NCBI GenBank assembly: GCA_038503075.1
Contig: JBCAML010000018.1
Coordinates: forward strand, 682,001 to 746,000
Length of the DNA stretch: 64,000 bases
Direction of reading: 5' to 3'
Origin: Gyromitra esculenta
Taxonomy: Eukaryota; Ascomycota; Pezizomycetes; Pezizales; Discinaceae
Below the pieces are notes generated by a model that saw only the letters and a program-made list of their open reading frames with translations, searched no databases and was not told the origin of the DNA. The position numbers were made by a program, and so were the translations under genes. The stretch's first letter is position 1, and every line of letters begins with the position of its first letter. Of the stretch, positions 1 through 11,786 are shown in pieces.

Positions 1-2139
1 TGCAGCTTGTTGTCCCTCCATACAAGGGCTGCTCACGAGCGTCTGAGTCAGGATCCATCAGATGTGTCACTGAACTTGGCTGCCTACTTCCCTGGTTGCC
101 TTGCAGGTAATTTCCATGGGGGTTTCTTCGCAGACAGACATGTGCATATATAGTATCGCTGAATTGAATTGAATGGAATGGTACTGCATATTCCACCATC
201 TGCATCCTGCATATCAGCCCATCTCGCTTCCTTCCGTAAGGCAAAGTTAGAGATGTCTTTCGTTGCGCTTGTAGGGTTCAAATCCCGCCATCCACTCACT
301 AATCACGGTGCTCCAAAAAAATTGGTTTAATTCTACCTCTTGTTTCGCCGGGAATAAATGAGTCTGAAAACTCGTCTTGGCATAACGCTGCTGTGCTTCC
401 TGGCCATAGTTCAACCGTACATGTATCATCAATCCACGCAACATGATTGGTGGTAATATACTGACTCACCATGAGCCTCATAGCTATGGTTACGAGTCAT
501 TTGGGACTGATTGTGTCCTTGACAGCGCTGACGATCTCAGCCATCCGGTCGGAAGGGGAGGGTATACCTAGGGCTAAGTTAAATGGATCACTCATCATTT
601 TTCATCCCAACGCAGGCAGTTTCGTTTTCAAAGTTAGGCCTGCTACCTAACTTGAGAAGCCTCTACAGAGCGATGCCAGGCGTGGAGCAGCCCTTATTTA
701 TGTGTGGGCCAAAGTGTATGGTTATGTGTATATCTCAAGCGCTACTGGCTATGTTTGACCTAATGAGTAGTAATTTGTAGAACGCGAACATTTATGAGCT
801 TGAGTCGCGCATTCCCTTTCGATATTGGTGGCTCTAGACTACTCTCGTAACCAAATCCTACGATCTATCTAAATAGCTCGACCTGCAATTCGACCCTAAT
901 GGATGGCCTTTTATCGATACATAGAGGCTAGGCCATTGTTGATACAACTTAGGAATGTATGTACCTATCGCTTTACGTAATTTCTGTCTCCCGAAGTCGC
1001 TTTTGGAGGGCGCAATGTTAAAAAGATTTTTTAGTAACTGTGTTGTAATATTAGGGGCGAACGAGATCGATTGCTTAGCTCTCTGTAGGCTGGTAGCGCG
1101 CCCCCGTCTGTATACAAGTACATATCCTTCTAGAGCACCTATGTGCCCGTAGACTCGAGCCTATATCTCTCCCTAATATCCGCCCCCCGAGAGGTCCTAT
1201 ATTAGGAAGCTTTTCTAACAAACTTGTTGAAACTATTAATATTACGCCCTAATAAGTACTCAGGGTTCCGCCCCTGTAGAGCTTTAAATAGCCAGACGGG
1301 TTTTGGGAGCCCCGGGGTCTGGGAGCTTTCTATTGGTCAATCTCTTGTATATATACTGCCTGCTTTCCTTGGATCTCGTTCGGTATCCTAAGCTTAAATA
1401 ATACTCGATCGTGGTCCAAAACTCCAACAAAACTGGAGGAAGTCTTATCGAGTGAGATCGTGTGACTTGCAGCATTTCATGGCTATTTTCAGATATCATT
1501 GAGTGGGGCTGCGTTTTAGAGGCTGTGGTTTTGTTAACCAGGGCTATCTCTCTTTGTAATACGCTCTTGAATGGGAGATATAGTCATGCTGAGATATAAG
1601 TTATTGACTGCAATCGGTTCATGGCAAATCACTCGATTAAGTGATGCTAGGTTTACATGTAGTTACGGAATCTTGGTGCTCACGGATTCATCTTGGGGAG
1701 CGTGCCGATTTGAGGGTTAACTCTCATATATCTAGAGTGCTAGGAACTGATGTACGTGTTGTTACTTGGTTAATTATAAGTTTGTGTTTAAGAATACGGT
1801 AACCTACAGGTTGGATATATGTGCCTAGTGAAATAACAAATAAATAAGTAGGAGTTGAATGTGCTTAATGAGAAAATAAATAAAAAATAAATAAACAAAC
1901 AAATTGAAAAGGATGGGAAAATAGAAGGGCTAGCTGATGATATCGAATTTAAGTAGATAGTAGTGTTCATGGACGTGTATGTAGTTATGACAGCTCATCA
2001 TCGGTATCCACAACTCTAATTAGTTTAGATGTCTTCGTGATGGGTTTTTAGAAAAAGCGAATCTTGAGCCTATAATTCTCCTTTGGCAAACTTGATATTC
2101 CTCACAATCGACTATAGTTTTAGCTTAAACTATGTTGCA
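1..2139. other. Intergenic, no supported gene
   Basis: AT-rich stretch with stops in all frames. The open frames are 60-71 codons with no recognisable domain and unlikely composition. A tRNA T-arm-like sequence (GGGTTCAAATCCC at about 274-286) has no matching A box or acceptor stem, so it may be a relic of a tRNA-derived repeat. TACATGTA palindromes occur at 418-425 and 654-661 of the second kilobase (1654-1661). Confidence 0.6.
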
Positions 2140-3057
2140 TCATGCTATATTTCCCCCCTCTTTCAGGGTTTGCTGCCGTAGTCTTTCCTCAAAAGCAGTC
2201 CTTAGGCCTTGGTGAGTTTGCGCTCTTTTTTCTGGTGTTTGATTCGCTACAGCTTTTTTGATCGCAGCTCTTGTGCGTATTGGGTAGCTGCAGACCATCT
2301 GGTCTAGGATAGTAGATGGACTCAGAGGATTTTCAGGCTCTTGGCTACTGGCTTTTATCGATATAGCGGGGTAGGAGTAAGACTGAATGGCTGGCGAGAC
2401 TTTCTGACGTGGAACCGGGGCTGTTTGCTGAGCAAGCTGCTGGTTTTGAAATAAAGGATGGTGGAAGGAAATCTGTGGAGGAGAAAGGACGAAATGGTTT
2501 CCAAATCTGGGGTTGGATGAATGTAACTGGGCAAAAGACTTATCGGGCGTTCTCGAGAGGATCTGTTGATGGTAACGTTGTTTCTTGCGTTTCGGGGAGT
2601 AGTTACTTTTAGGTTGGCTTGTCAAGAGCTCATCATGTGCGCTTTCTCCAACCCCTCTTGGATACCCGACCTTTTTTTCAGGAAGTTCTCCTAAGAATTG
2701 CGAGTCTCTCTTGGAGTTACTCCCTGCGGTAAGCTTTCCCATCTCTGTGCAGTCTTGACAGATACCGCCGTTTACAGAATCGGGGCCAAAATCATTAATG
2801 TATGCTGGAGAAAATAGTGGTTGACCGCAGTAACTGAGCCCGAAGGTGCTATTGCTGTTGCTGCTGCTGCTGTTGGCAACGGAGTCAGAGAGACACTCGT
2901 ATACACGTGCATTGTGTTTCTCGTGGGGGAGGAATTGGGTGCTGTTTTCGTTTGAAGATGCTTGTGCTCTAGATCTTGCAGTCGTGCAAAAGGCAGCAAA
3001 CGGTCCAACCCGATCATGATGGCATAAGCGATATCGACGGAGAGTGAAGAAACACAT
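2140..3057 (-). CDS. Hypothetical S/N/Q-rich protein (doubtful)
   Basis: A 305-codon frame, the only long one in the first 5.9 kb. I do not recognise a family. The protein is rich in Ser, Asn, Gln and Pro, and has a serine/asparagine tract at about residues 62-70. A basic, nuclear-signal-like patch (SPKRKKQRYHQQ) lies near the middle. The last 45 residues are Arg/Lys/Gln-rich and could form a helix (TRAAIKKAV, then TAFEERLRQQTLKEGG). The annotated start gives a poor-looking N terminus (MCFFTLRRYR), so the real 5' end may be an upstream exon, or the frame may be chance. An overlapping frame at 2772-3317 is also open but looks less protein-like. No neighbour gives functional context. Confidence 0.35.
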   Translation of the reverse strand: MCFFTLRRYRLCHHDRVGPFAAFCTTARSRAQASSNENSTQFLPHEKHNARVYECLSDSVANSSSSNSNSTFGLSYCGQPLFSPAYINDFGPDSVNGGICQDCTEMGKLTAGSNSKRDSQFLGELPEKKVGYPRGVGESAHDELLTSQPKSNYSPKRKKQRYHQQILSRTPDKSFAQLHSSNPRFGNHFVLSPPQISFHHPLFQNQQLAQQTAPVPRQKVSPAIQSYSYPAISIKASSQEPENPLSPSTILDQMVCSYPIRTRAAIKKAVANQTPEKRAQTHQGLRTAFEERLRQQTLKEGGNIA

Positions 3058-5932
3058 GTTTTGTTGTGCAGGGTTTTCCCGGGTTTAAGTTGTTGGTTGA
3101 GCCTTAGTCGCTGGGCCTCGCCTGAGGACTTTGTCTGGGCGAGAATTAGGATATAATCGATTATGATTAAGGATTCGGAATATGGGGGTGCTTGGCCTTG
3201 TAAACCCCTTAAATTGGTGACCCTCGGAGAACGGGATTCTCGAGAAATTTTGGTTGATCCCGGTCTTGAGCATAGATTGGGGGTATACGTTTGGGTTATT
3301 TTATCTTCACTATGCATATATGGACCACGGTAACACTAGGTGAACGGGCTTGCAAAGGGTTCGGCCAGTCACAGAGAAGATAAGAGCTTCTACCAACCAC
3401 GAAATTCTTTGGTCACGGAACGCTACCCATAGCGATACCTCGTTCTCGTCGATGCGTTTGTTATGAGATATGAATGATTAATCTGCAGGACCATGAGGAG
3501 TATTGGGAGAAAGTAAGTGGTCTACGTCAATAAGGTTTCTTGTCACGCAGCTCTATCGTTTTATTAAGGGAAAATATTAATTTTATTGCGTTGCTGGCCC
3601 ATTCGTGAATTCGACGGATATTTTACACGTATATTTTCGTTCAATAGTACATACATGTGTGTTAGGCTGGACCAACGTTATGGGCTACATGTATCATCGG
3701 GAAATCATCACCGGGCCCGTGACAGACCGAGATCTCGGAGCCCTTATAGGCCCAGCCCATGGCCGCTGTACATGTTGGAAGGACGGTGCCAATGATATCT
3801 CTCTTTAAGTAAACAGATCAAGCGCGAGTTGGTCACGCTTATCAGTAGCCAAGAGTCGCAGTGAGGAGGTCTACGTCTAGCAGGAAATTTTCTTCCGTGT
3901 AAACTGCGAACAATTTCATCTGCATAGCGGTTTGGCAGGATGATCTATAGTGGTGTGATTCGAAAGGGGCGTTTATCATCGCGGGTTGTCACTACTAACG
4001 GTAATGCTGCTGCTGCAAGATTTAGGTTTAAATTTGATTTGCACATTCCCTCATTAATACATTGCTTCAAGATCCTGTAATTCTCGAATCAGAAGAGTGC
4101 TCATATAACAATAAACAAACAAAGCTCAAATTGGGGTGCATATAGAAGGGTTTTGTTTTGACAGGGAAGCGGGAAGCTGCACATGGTTGACGCATTGCTT
4201 TAAAGATTTAAGAATGAGAAATATGCTAAGCTAGCCACAGAGATAAAGTACACCGGCGACCGCTGAAGTTTAACATGGCTCAAAAATTTCTAGCCTATGA
4301 TGTGCTCTGATGGATAAGTGTAGGAGTGGGGACCGGAGCGCAGCGCTCAGATCTAGGCACGGCAACTAAATAGCGCTCTAATCATATCGTACAGATACAA
4401 ACCATCACAGTTGCCGATATCTGGCTATTACTACGCGCGATCGAGCCTCACTAACTGTAATATTTTCTTACTGTCATTAGCTATAGGATCCTCATATGCA
4501 TCCTCAGTACCCAACGAATACCAAGATCATGCTTTCCCTGATGTCGGGACTTCACATGCCTCGATCGTCATTTCAGGTGTTTACATATCCGGCCGAGACT
4601 TTTATGTTAGGGTGGTAGGCCAAAAGCTCTCGCGTTAAAGAATAGGTGTAGAAAGTTGCAATTAATTGGCTGCTAGCTCTGATACACTTGTGGTGAGCAT
4701 CAGTGTTGGAATCAATAACAACAGCTTACCCACAATTTTGGTTTCCGGGGGCCTGCATACGATCAACCATGTGGGTCGCACGTTATATATTGTATGCTAG
4801 GTGATAGAAAACGTGTGGCTCTGAGTGTGTGATTTCCAAGCTTTCTTTATTTGCTCGTAATATGCCGGCCGTGGGCCGAGTAATGAATTTAGCTATAATC
4901 AAGGCAAACCTGGTTTGTTCGGCCTTAAATTTGCGGAGAATTTCTCATGCTTTGTTAATGCAACCTAAAAAGTAAGCTTCAACAATGTAGATGGCTGCGA
5001 GTTTAATCCCTTGGATGTTATCTATGTGGGTAAAGTATGCACCGCTTCGGTGGAACGTCCTAATAACCTATTTAGCGGGTCTCCCAATGGCCTTTGAATC
5101 TAAACTCCATCAACTACAAAGCGAAGCCGCAGTATCGCGGCTCCAGTGAAAACTACTACTTATAGAAAGCTAGTTGATGAGCACGATACATATATATGAT
5201 TAGCCATTAGGTATCGACACCAATGAGCCCCTGCAAGAACCGAAGCTTATACGATGAAAGAGAATTTCCACTATTTACATATGCATGGTGTCACGTTTAT
5301 TTTCACTTAAAATTTTGTTTCCAAGATGAATGTAGTTTCTCCTCGATAGGCGGATTAAAGTGAAATCTATAAAAAAAGTCATATCACAACTGCATGGTTT
5401 TTGTGTGACCTTTATCAACATTGAGATCTAGATCAAGGGACGGTAGTTCCGTGAGTGTAGCCGAATGGTTTACGGCAAAAACCTATTAAATTGTATGATT
5501 TCCAAAATATAGAGCCCGATCCGGAATCCTTACGCATAATACTAATACATGTGGCGTGAGAGCTACACTTGATTATGATATCTTGATTTTAGGGAGGCAA
5601 TGCATACTTTTTGTTTTTTGTAACTGCGGCGCTGCTGATGGCACTTATATTCGCTCAAAGTATTCAGATCTGATCTAGGACATTACAAAATTCTGCTAAG
5701 ATTGTGCGCTATATTTAGTGTATGACACTACTTCATTGAATTGTACGGGGAACATCACGCAGCTACGCGATGGTGGAGGTCACTGAGTTTTGTGTGTATC
5801 TCCATAAATGAGCTTACGGTTTTATTAGGAAATCTACCTACCCCTACTGTATATATGAACGCGTACTTATAATTAGGTACATTTTCGCAAATATTTCTAT
5901 TTCACTGTGTATACAGTGGATGGATACATGTA
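3058..5932. other. Intergenic, no supported gene
   Basis: AT-rich sequence in which only frames of 62-75 codons occur, none protein-like. TACATGTA palindromes lie at 3686-3693 and 5925-5932; the last two bases of the second one are the TA target of the Tc1-like element. Nothing else can be supported. Confidence 0.6.
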
Positions 5933-5994
5933 CTAGCTGAAAAAAAAAGTTTGTAAAGTGGGTGAACCTAGGTAGCAACCAACACCACACCTCA
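5933..5994 (+). repeat. Left terminal inverted repeat of Tc1-like element
   Basis: Begins after TA (5931-5932), contains a run of A, then AAGTTTGTAAAGTGGGTGAA and onward to CACACCTCA. It pairs with 32999-33057; differences are confined mainly to the first ten bases and the A-run length. Confidence 0.88.
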
Positions 5995-6021
5995 ACCTTG
6001 AACTTGCACATTGTGACATCA

Positions 6022-6432
6022 TTTCATGGATGGATGTTATGGTAATCGGTTAGGTACAGGGGTATATGGTCGTCAGGTTTCGTTGTTGTTCTTTGTGCTT
6101 CCATGAGTGTTTCGTTATAATGAGTCATGTCTTTGTCATCGAAAAGGTTGGAACGTGGTATATAAGCGAAGGGGTTCCCCCTCATCTTGTACTTTTCCTT
6201 CTTCTTTCTTTAAGCAACGTCTTCTATTGCACACTCATTGTATCTCACGAATACAAACTCAGATTACACCTCGTAATCTTTCGCCGTCGCCGTCTTCAAG
6301 TCATCATAACTTGAACCGTTGGTAGAGCCTGTAGAATCCTCGCACACTCTCCTGTCGTTAGTTTCTCGTTCAAGTAGCACTGCTTATCTCGGGGGATACC
6401 TGAGAGCTTGACGAGAATCTCGCTCCTTGAGA
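6022..6432 (+). repeat. 5' LTR of A+
   Basis: 411 bp, matched by 18224-18631. Starts TTTCATGGATGG and ends CTTGAGA. Contains a TATA box (TATATAAG, 6159-6166) and, about 50 nt later, AAGCAACGT (6212-6220), which is complementary to the primer site just after the LTR. Confidence 0.88.
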
Positions 6433-6434
6433 TT

Positions 6435-6443
6435 ACGTTGCTT
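6435..6443 (+). promoter_or_regulatory. Primer-binding site of A+, self-complementary to LTR
   Basis: ACGTTGCTT lies 2 nt after the LTR end. It lacks the TGG that pairs with a tRNA CCA end, and is the exact reverse complement of AAGCAACGT at 6212-6220 in the LTR. This fits the Tf1-type self-priming known in fungal chromoviruses, in which the mRNA 5' end folds back to prime. The transcript start is not shown by sequence alone. Confidence 0.65.
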
Positions 6444-6489
6444 CCTTATCTACACCCTCTACCCATACCCATTTACTTTCGACGTCACC

Positions 6490-7736
6490 ATGAGCAACCC
6501 CGCCCCCGCCCCCTGGACCTTCCCCACCTTTGAGAATTTCCAAGCCGCCGCCAATGCCGACCTCGCCTCCGCCTATGAGGAAATCCGCTCACACTACCAA
6601 CAGCGGGTGGACAACCTCACCTACGCAGACCTGCAACTTGAGGAAGCAACTCAAGAAAGAAACAACATGACGGCCAGATTCAATACCTGCCAATCCCAAT
6701 TACAGGCAGCTGAAGCAGAAATCGCCCGCCTCCAAAACGCCACTCCCCCACCCCCTGCACCATCACCGCCACCCCCTCCTGCTCATACCCAAGGAGGCCG
6801 CTCGGACAAAATGCCTGACCCCGATAAGTTCAATGGGTCTCGCGATAAACTCCCCGGGTTCGTCTTGCAACTCAGGTCAAAACTCTCGGTTAATGCCGAC
6901 CGCTTTTCCAATAGCAACAATATGGTATTGTATGCTATTAGCCGTCTCGAGGGAGCTGCCCTCGAACAAGTTCGCCATTCCGTCCTTCCTGACGGAACTA
7001 CCACCTGGAACTCTGCCGCCGACCTAATCACTGCCTTGGAAACCGCCTTCGGCGATCCCGACCCTCTCGGTACCGCTCGCCGTGAACTACACCAACTCCG
7101 ACAAGGGAAGCGAGATTTCTCCGCCTACCTTGCCGATTTTCAACGTATCATGGGACGCCTCAACTACGACGAGTCGGCCAAGAACGATGCTCTAGAGTTC
7201 GGCATGTCGGACGAACTGAAAGAGGCAGTAGTAACGGTCGCCGACTTCCCCACCACCTTCACTTCCCTCTGCGCCTTCCTCCTCCGCTTAGATAATAGAA
7301 TCCGAGCAAGAAGGGAGGAAAAGAAAAACGCCTCCCGCAATACCATGGGACAATTCGTCGCCCCTGCCGCCCCCCCCGCCGCCTATACGCCCGCCTCCTC
7401 CTCCTTCGCCCCTGGAGGACTTGTCCCCATGGACCTTTCTTTCGGTCGTACCTCCACCTCTCGCCCCGCCCCAGAACAACGATATGTTCAAATAAACGGG
7501 AGGAGAAAATTGTCTCCGAAGAAAAAGCATGGAGACAGACCAATAATCGCTGTCTATTTTGCGCCGGCGAGGGACATATCTTTTCCAATTGCCCCTCTGC
7601 CTCCAAACGCCCCGCCATGAGGGGAGCCGTCACCAACGCCGCCGCCGCCCCCCCAGCCCCTTCTGTTTTTCCGCCGCCTCTTCCTCCTCGCTTTCCTGCC
7701 TTCGATGCAGCAGACTCAGTTGAGTCTTTAAACTAA
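6490..7736 (+). pseudogene. gag: gag of A+, broken by 1-nt deletion
   Basis: Capsid/nucleocapsid protein of the retroelement. ATG at 6490 (CACCATGAG) is chosen because the A- copy starts at the same place; the open frame upstream runs into the LTR. Features in order: Pro/Ala-rich N terminus, a coiled-coil-like stretch, a proline tract, the Ty3-type gag core (RRELHQLRQGKRDFSAYLAD) and the conserved PMDLSFGRTS. The frame is then lost near 7512-7522, where one C present in copy A- is missing. This moves the CCHC zinc knuckle (C-x2-C-x4-H-x4-C in A-) out of frame, so the continuous frame ends at 7620 with a false tail. Downstream of the deletion, the original frame still reaches the frameshift heptamer and stop at 7734-7736. 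Confidence 0.85.
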
Positions 7737-7770
7737 TTCAACCAGAGTCGCCTTGTGACCCTGCTCTGGT
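7727..7770 (+). promoter_or_regulatory. -1 frameshift signal of A+ (UUUAAAC plus hairpin)
   Basis: TTTAAAC at 7727-7733 is in the phase T TTA AAC of gag and is followed directly by the gag stop TAA (7734-7736). The -1 frame reads Phe-Lys-Leu into pol. Seven nt downstream, ACCAGAG (7741-7747) pairs with CTCTGGT (7764-7770). The layout matches retroviral and coronaviral -1 frameshift elements and is present in all four copies. Confidence 0.75.
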
Positions 7771-10700
7771 CTCTTTTTCTTCTTTGTCAGCGTTTTCTAT
7801 CTCTGGGTTTTCAGTGTCGGATGTGTGCGTGGAGGATAATTTGGATGGGGAACATTTTGTAGTTTCATGTAGCCTTTCCCACCAAAATAAAATCATAAAA
7901 ACACACGCACTTCTTGACACTGGAGCCTCAGGGTTCGCTTTCATCGATGAAAATTTTGTGCGTCACCATTCCCTGCCACTATCTCCCCTTAAAACCCCTC
8001 GCCAATTGGAAGTCATTGACGGCCGAACGATTGCCTCGGGAGATATCACCAATCTTTGTCACTTGGAGCTTTCCATTCAACAGCATAATGAGAAAGCTCC
8101 CTTCTTCGTCACCAAACTAGGGCACTACCCCCTAGTGCTCGGTATCCCGTGGATGAATCTCCATGACGTCCACCTACAATTCGCCAACAAAAGCATTGAA
8201 TTCAACTCTGAGTTCTGCACCACCCACTGTGCCCCCAAACAACCTATCGTTTCAGCCGCTGCCATCCCGCCTCCAGCAAAACTTAACGCCGCCTTTATTG
8301 GAGCCGCCAGTTTCCGCATGCTCGCCCGGAAAAAGGGTATTCAGGTCTATTCAATGTCTCTATACGAAATAAATAAGGTCCTCGATAGCAAAACCACTAA
8401 AGAGGAATGGAGACAAAGAATACCCGCTGAGTATCATGAATACCTGGACATGTTTGATAAAGCGAAGGCCCAAGGACTCCCTCCCCGTCGCTCTTACGAT
8501 CACCGCATTACCCTCCAGGAAGGTAAGGAACCACCATTCGGCCCCCTCTATGGTATGTCACGGGATGAACTTCTAGTGCTTAAGAAGTACATCGAAGACA
8601 ACCTAGAAAAGGGCTTTATCCGTGCTAGTTCATCCTCTGCCGGTTCCCCCGTCCTCTTCGCCGCAAAACCCGACGGATCTCTACGCCTCTGTGTAGACTA
8701 CCGAGGCCTTAACGCCCTTACCGTCAAAGACCGATATACCTCCCCGCTCGTTAAAGAAACCCTCGACCGCCTCGCTAAAGCACAATGGTATTCCAAACTA
8801 GACCTTCGAGATGGATTTCACCAAATCCGCATCGCAGAGGGAGAAGAATGGAAGACCGCTTTTAGGACTCGTTATGGCCTTTACGAATATATGGTTATGC
8901 CTTTCGGCCTCACTAATGCCCCCGGTACCTTCCAGCGCTTTGTCAATGATTCTCTCCGAGAATACTTAGACCTCTTTTGCACGGCCTACCTCGACGATAT
9001 CCTTATCTATAGTGATACCCTCGCCGAACATAAAATCCACGTACGACAAGTCCTCGATGCATTGAAAGCCAATAACATACTTCTCAAACCTGAGAAGTGT
9101 GAATTCCACGTCCAATCCATAAAATACCTCGGATTAATCCTCACACCCGAAGGAATCAAGATGGACGAAGAGAAACTTAAGGCCGTACGAGATTGGAACC
9201 GCCCAAAAGGCATTAAAGATGTCCAAGCCTTCCTCGGTTTTGCGAACTTCTACCGACGATTTATCCTAGGATTCTCTCGCCTAGCGGCACCCCTTACCGC
9301 TTTTACAAAGAAAGGTGTTGTTTTCGAATGGACGGTCGAGGCAGAACTCGCTTTTGAAGCTCTGAAAGATGCCTTCACCAAAGCCCCCGTACTCATCCAC
9401 TTCGACCCTCGAAAGAAAATCTTTGTGGAATCTGATGCCTCTGATTTCGTCTCCGGCGGAGTCCTCTCCCAACTCGATGATAACGACGTCCTTCACCCCG
9501 TAGCATTCTTTTCCAAGAAGCACTCACCCGCTGAGTGCAACTACGAAATTTACGACAAGGAGTTGCTAGCCATTATCCGTTGCTTTGAAGAATGGCGCCC
9601 TGAGCTCGAAGGATCTGAATTCCCCATCTCTGTCATCACAGATCATAAAAATTTGGAATATTTTATGACCACCAAACAACTGAACCGAAGACAAGTTAGA
9701 TGGGCAGAATACCTTTCGCGTTTCGACTTTGTCATTACGTACAGACCAGGAGTACAAGGAGGAAAACCGGACGCATTGACTCGGAGATCAGGAGATCTCC
9801 CTGAAGAAGGGGATGAAAGACTACGACACCAACACCAAGTAGTCCTGAAGGAGAAGAATTTGGACCCCAAGCTGAGTTTGTTTTCGGGTTCTTTACTAAA
9901 TGAACCCGCTGAATTGGATGCCACCCTTGAAACCCTAATGAATCATGGATATAACGCTGACCCATTCCCACAAAAAATCCTTTTAGCACTTAGGAACAGT
10001 GAACGACAATCCAAGGAAATCACCTTAGGCGATTGTACCGAGATGAATGGCCGCCTCTTCTACCGACAAAGACTTTATATCCCTGACCATGACCCTCTTC
10101 GCCTCCTCATCCTACAACGACACCATGATGCCCCCTCCGCCGGCCACCCAGGACGTGAGAAAACCTTTGAACTTATCTCAAGAGGTTTCTATTGGCCAAA
10201 GATGAGGGAATATGTTGGGCGATATACCCGGAACTGCCATATCTGCCGACGAGCAAAACCAAGCACTCTCGGTACTCACGGCGTTCTAAAACCACTCCCG
10301 ATTCCCAATCGCCCCTGGGAAGAACTATCGATGGACTTCGTTACCGGCCTCCCAGAATCTAATGGCTTTGATGCCATTATGGTCATTGTGGATCGACTTT
10401 CGAAGATGCGACACCTTATCCCGTGCAGTACTACTATCAACGCTGAACAAACTGCCGAGCTATACCTCCAGAATGTTTGGAAACTCCATGGACTCCCCTC
10501 TCACATTACTTCTGATAGAGGAACACAGTTCACTGCGAAGTTTTGGAAGCACCTCTGTCAGCGTTTGAATATTGCCGCCCGCATGTCTACTTCCTTCCAC
10601 CCAGAAACCGACGGACAAACTGAACGTCTCAACGCTGTAATGGAGCAGTATCTCCGTTGTTATGTTTCTTATCAACAAGATGACTGGTCAAAATGGTTAC

Positions 10701-11314
10701 CCATTGCTGAATTCGCTGCCAACAACCAGGAGTCCGCAAGTACTAAGGCCACGCCATTCTTTGCGAATTATGGCTATCACCCTCGTTTCGATACCTCAAT
10801 CGTCCCTAATGACCGCTCTCCCCAGACCCTCGACGCTGACGGTTTCGCCATTAAGATGGAAGAACTCAGAGATTTCCTCCGAGTACAGATGAGGACGGCC
10901 CAGGATATTTTCGAGTCAAGTACAAACCGACACCGCACTCCCGCCCCATTGTTCAAGGAAAAGGACGAAGTGTTTGTATCAATGAAGAACATGAGGACAA
11001 CGCGGAATTCAAGGAAGTTGGATTGGAAATGGAGTGGCCCTTTCCCGGTGAAACGTGTTATTTCAGCCCACGCCTATGAAATTGACCTCCCAAAATCAAT
11101 GAAGTATCATCCCGTGTTCCACGTCTCGTTGATCAAAGCAGCTCCCATCGACCCACTCCCTGGTCAGATTATTACGCCGCCCCCACCAGTTCAAGTTAAT
11201 GACCACGAAGAATACCTCGTTGGAGCTATCCTAGATTCCCATTTATACCGCGGAAAACTTCAATACTTGGTCGAATGGACTGGCTATGCACTACCCACCT
11301 GGGAACCTGCGGAG
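7727..11314 (+). pseudogene. pol: pol of A+, 5' part, cut in the chromodomain by B+
   Basis: Open from the frameshift site to the insertion (1,196 codons). Domains in order: aspartic protease with DTGA in LLDTGASGFAFID (near 7912); reverse transcriptase with the [10 protein letters not shown] active site (near 8990); RNase H starting at ESDASDF (near 9428); integrase zinc domain with HH and CHIC (10120-10250); integrase core with SMDFVTGLP and TSDRGTQF (near 10330 and 10510); then a chromodomain beginning EEYLVGAIL and containing YLVEWTGYALPTWEPAE. B+ entered the codons after this last motif, so the open frame continuing to 11605 is translated LTR. The final codons, ending SSRL, lie at 18115-18213. 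Confidence 0.9.
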
Positions 11315-11722
11315 TACCATGGATTAATCTTGGATAATGAATCATGGTTGGGTTGTTGGTCATATTGTTATTTAGATGGTTGTACAATCTCTTTGTTGTT
11401 CGGTTATCTTTCGGCTATAAGTTTTGTTAAGGAAAGCAGGGTATTTAAGCGGTGGATTCTGGATGTTCTTGGTTCTTTTCCTCTTCTTTCCTTAAGCAAC
11501 GTTCTCGTTCACTTCTACCTGTATCATCTTAATACTATCTCGGTTCTACCTCAGAACCCTCGCTGTCGCTGTCCACCTCGCTGCACTTATCTCGCCTTGA
11601 GATAGACCCCTCGTAGAACTTGTAGAAACACTGCACTCCTCGAACGTGTCAGTACCTCGCTTAAGTAGCACGGCTCACCTTCAGGGATACTGAAGGGCTT
11701 AACGAGGAACTAAGCCGTGAGA
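11315..11722 (+). repeat. 5' LTR of B+
   Basis: 408 bp, matched by 17700-18109, ending CCGTGAGA. TATA-like TATTTAAG at 11452-11459; AAGCAACGT at 11494-11502 is complementary to the primer site. Confidence 0.85.
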
Positions 11723-11724
11723 TT

Positions 11725-11733
11725 ACGTTGCTT
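11725..11733 (+). promoter_or_regulatory. Primer-binding site of B+, self-complementary to LTR
   Basis: ACGTTGCTT, 2 nt after the LTR, is the exact reverse complement of 11494-11502. Same arrangement as in A+, A- and B-. Confidence 0.65.
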
Positions 11734-11786
11734 CCGACATCTACACCTTCTACCACCCAGTCCATACAGAACCTCCCAACGTCACC

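Noticed and set aside
6427..6489. Start of A+ gag upstream of 6490
   Set aside because: The upstream part begins at the LTR end and runs through the primer site; the ATG at 6490 matches that of copy A-.
11320..11605. Open frame extending A+ pol beyond the chromodomain
   Set aside because: It is translated LTR of B+; the real end of A+ pol is at 18115-18213.
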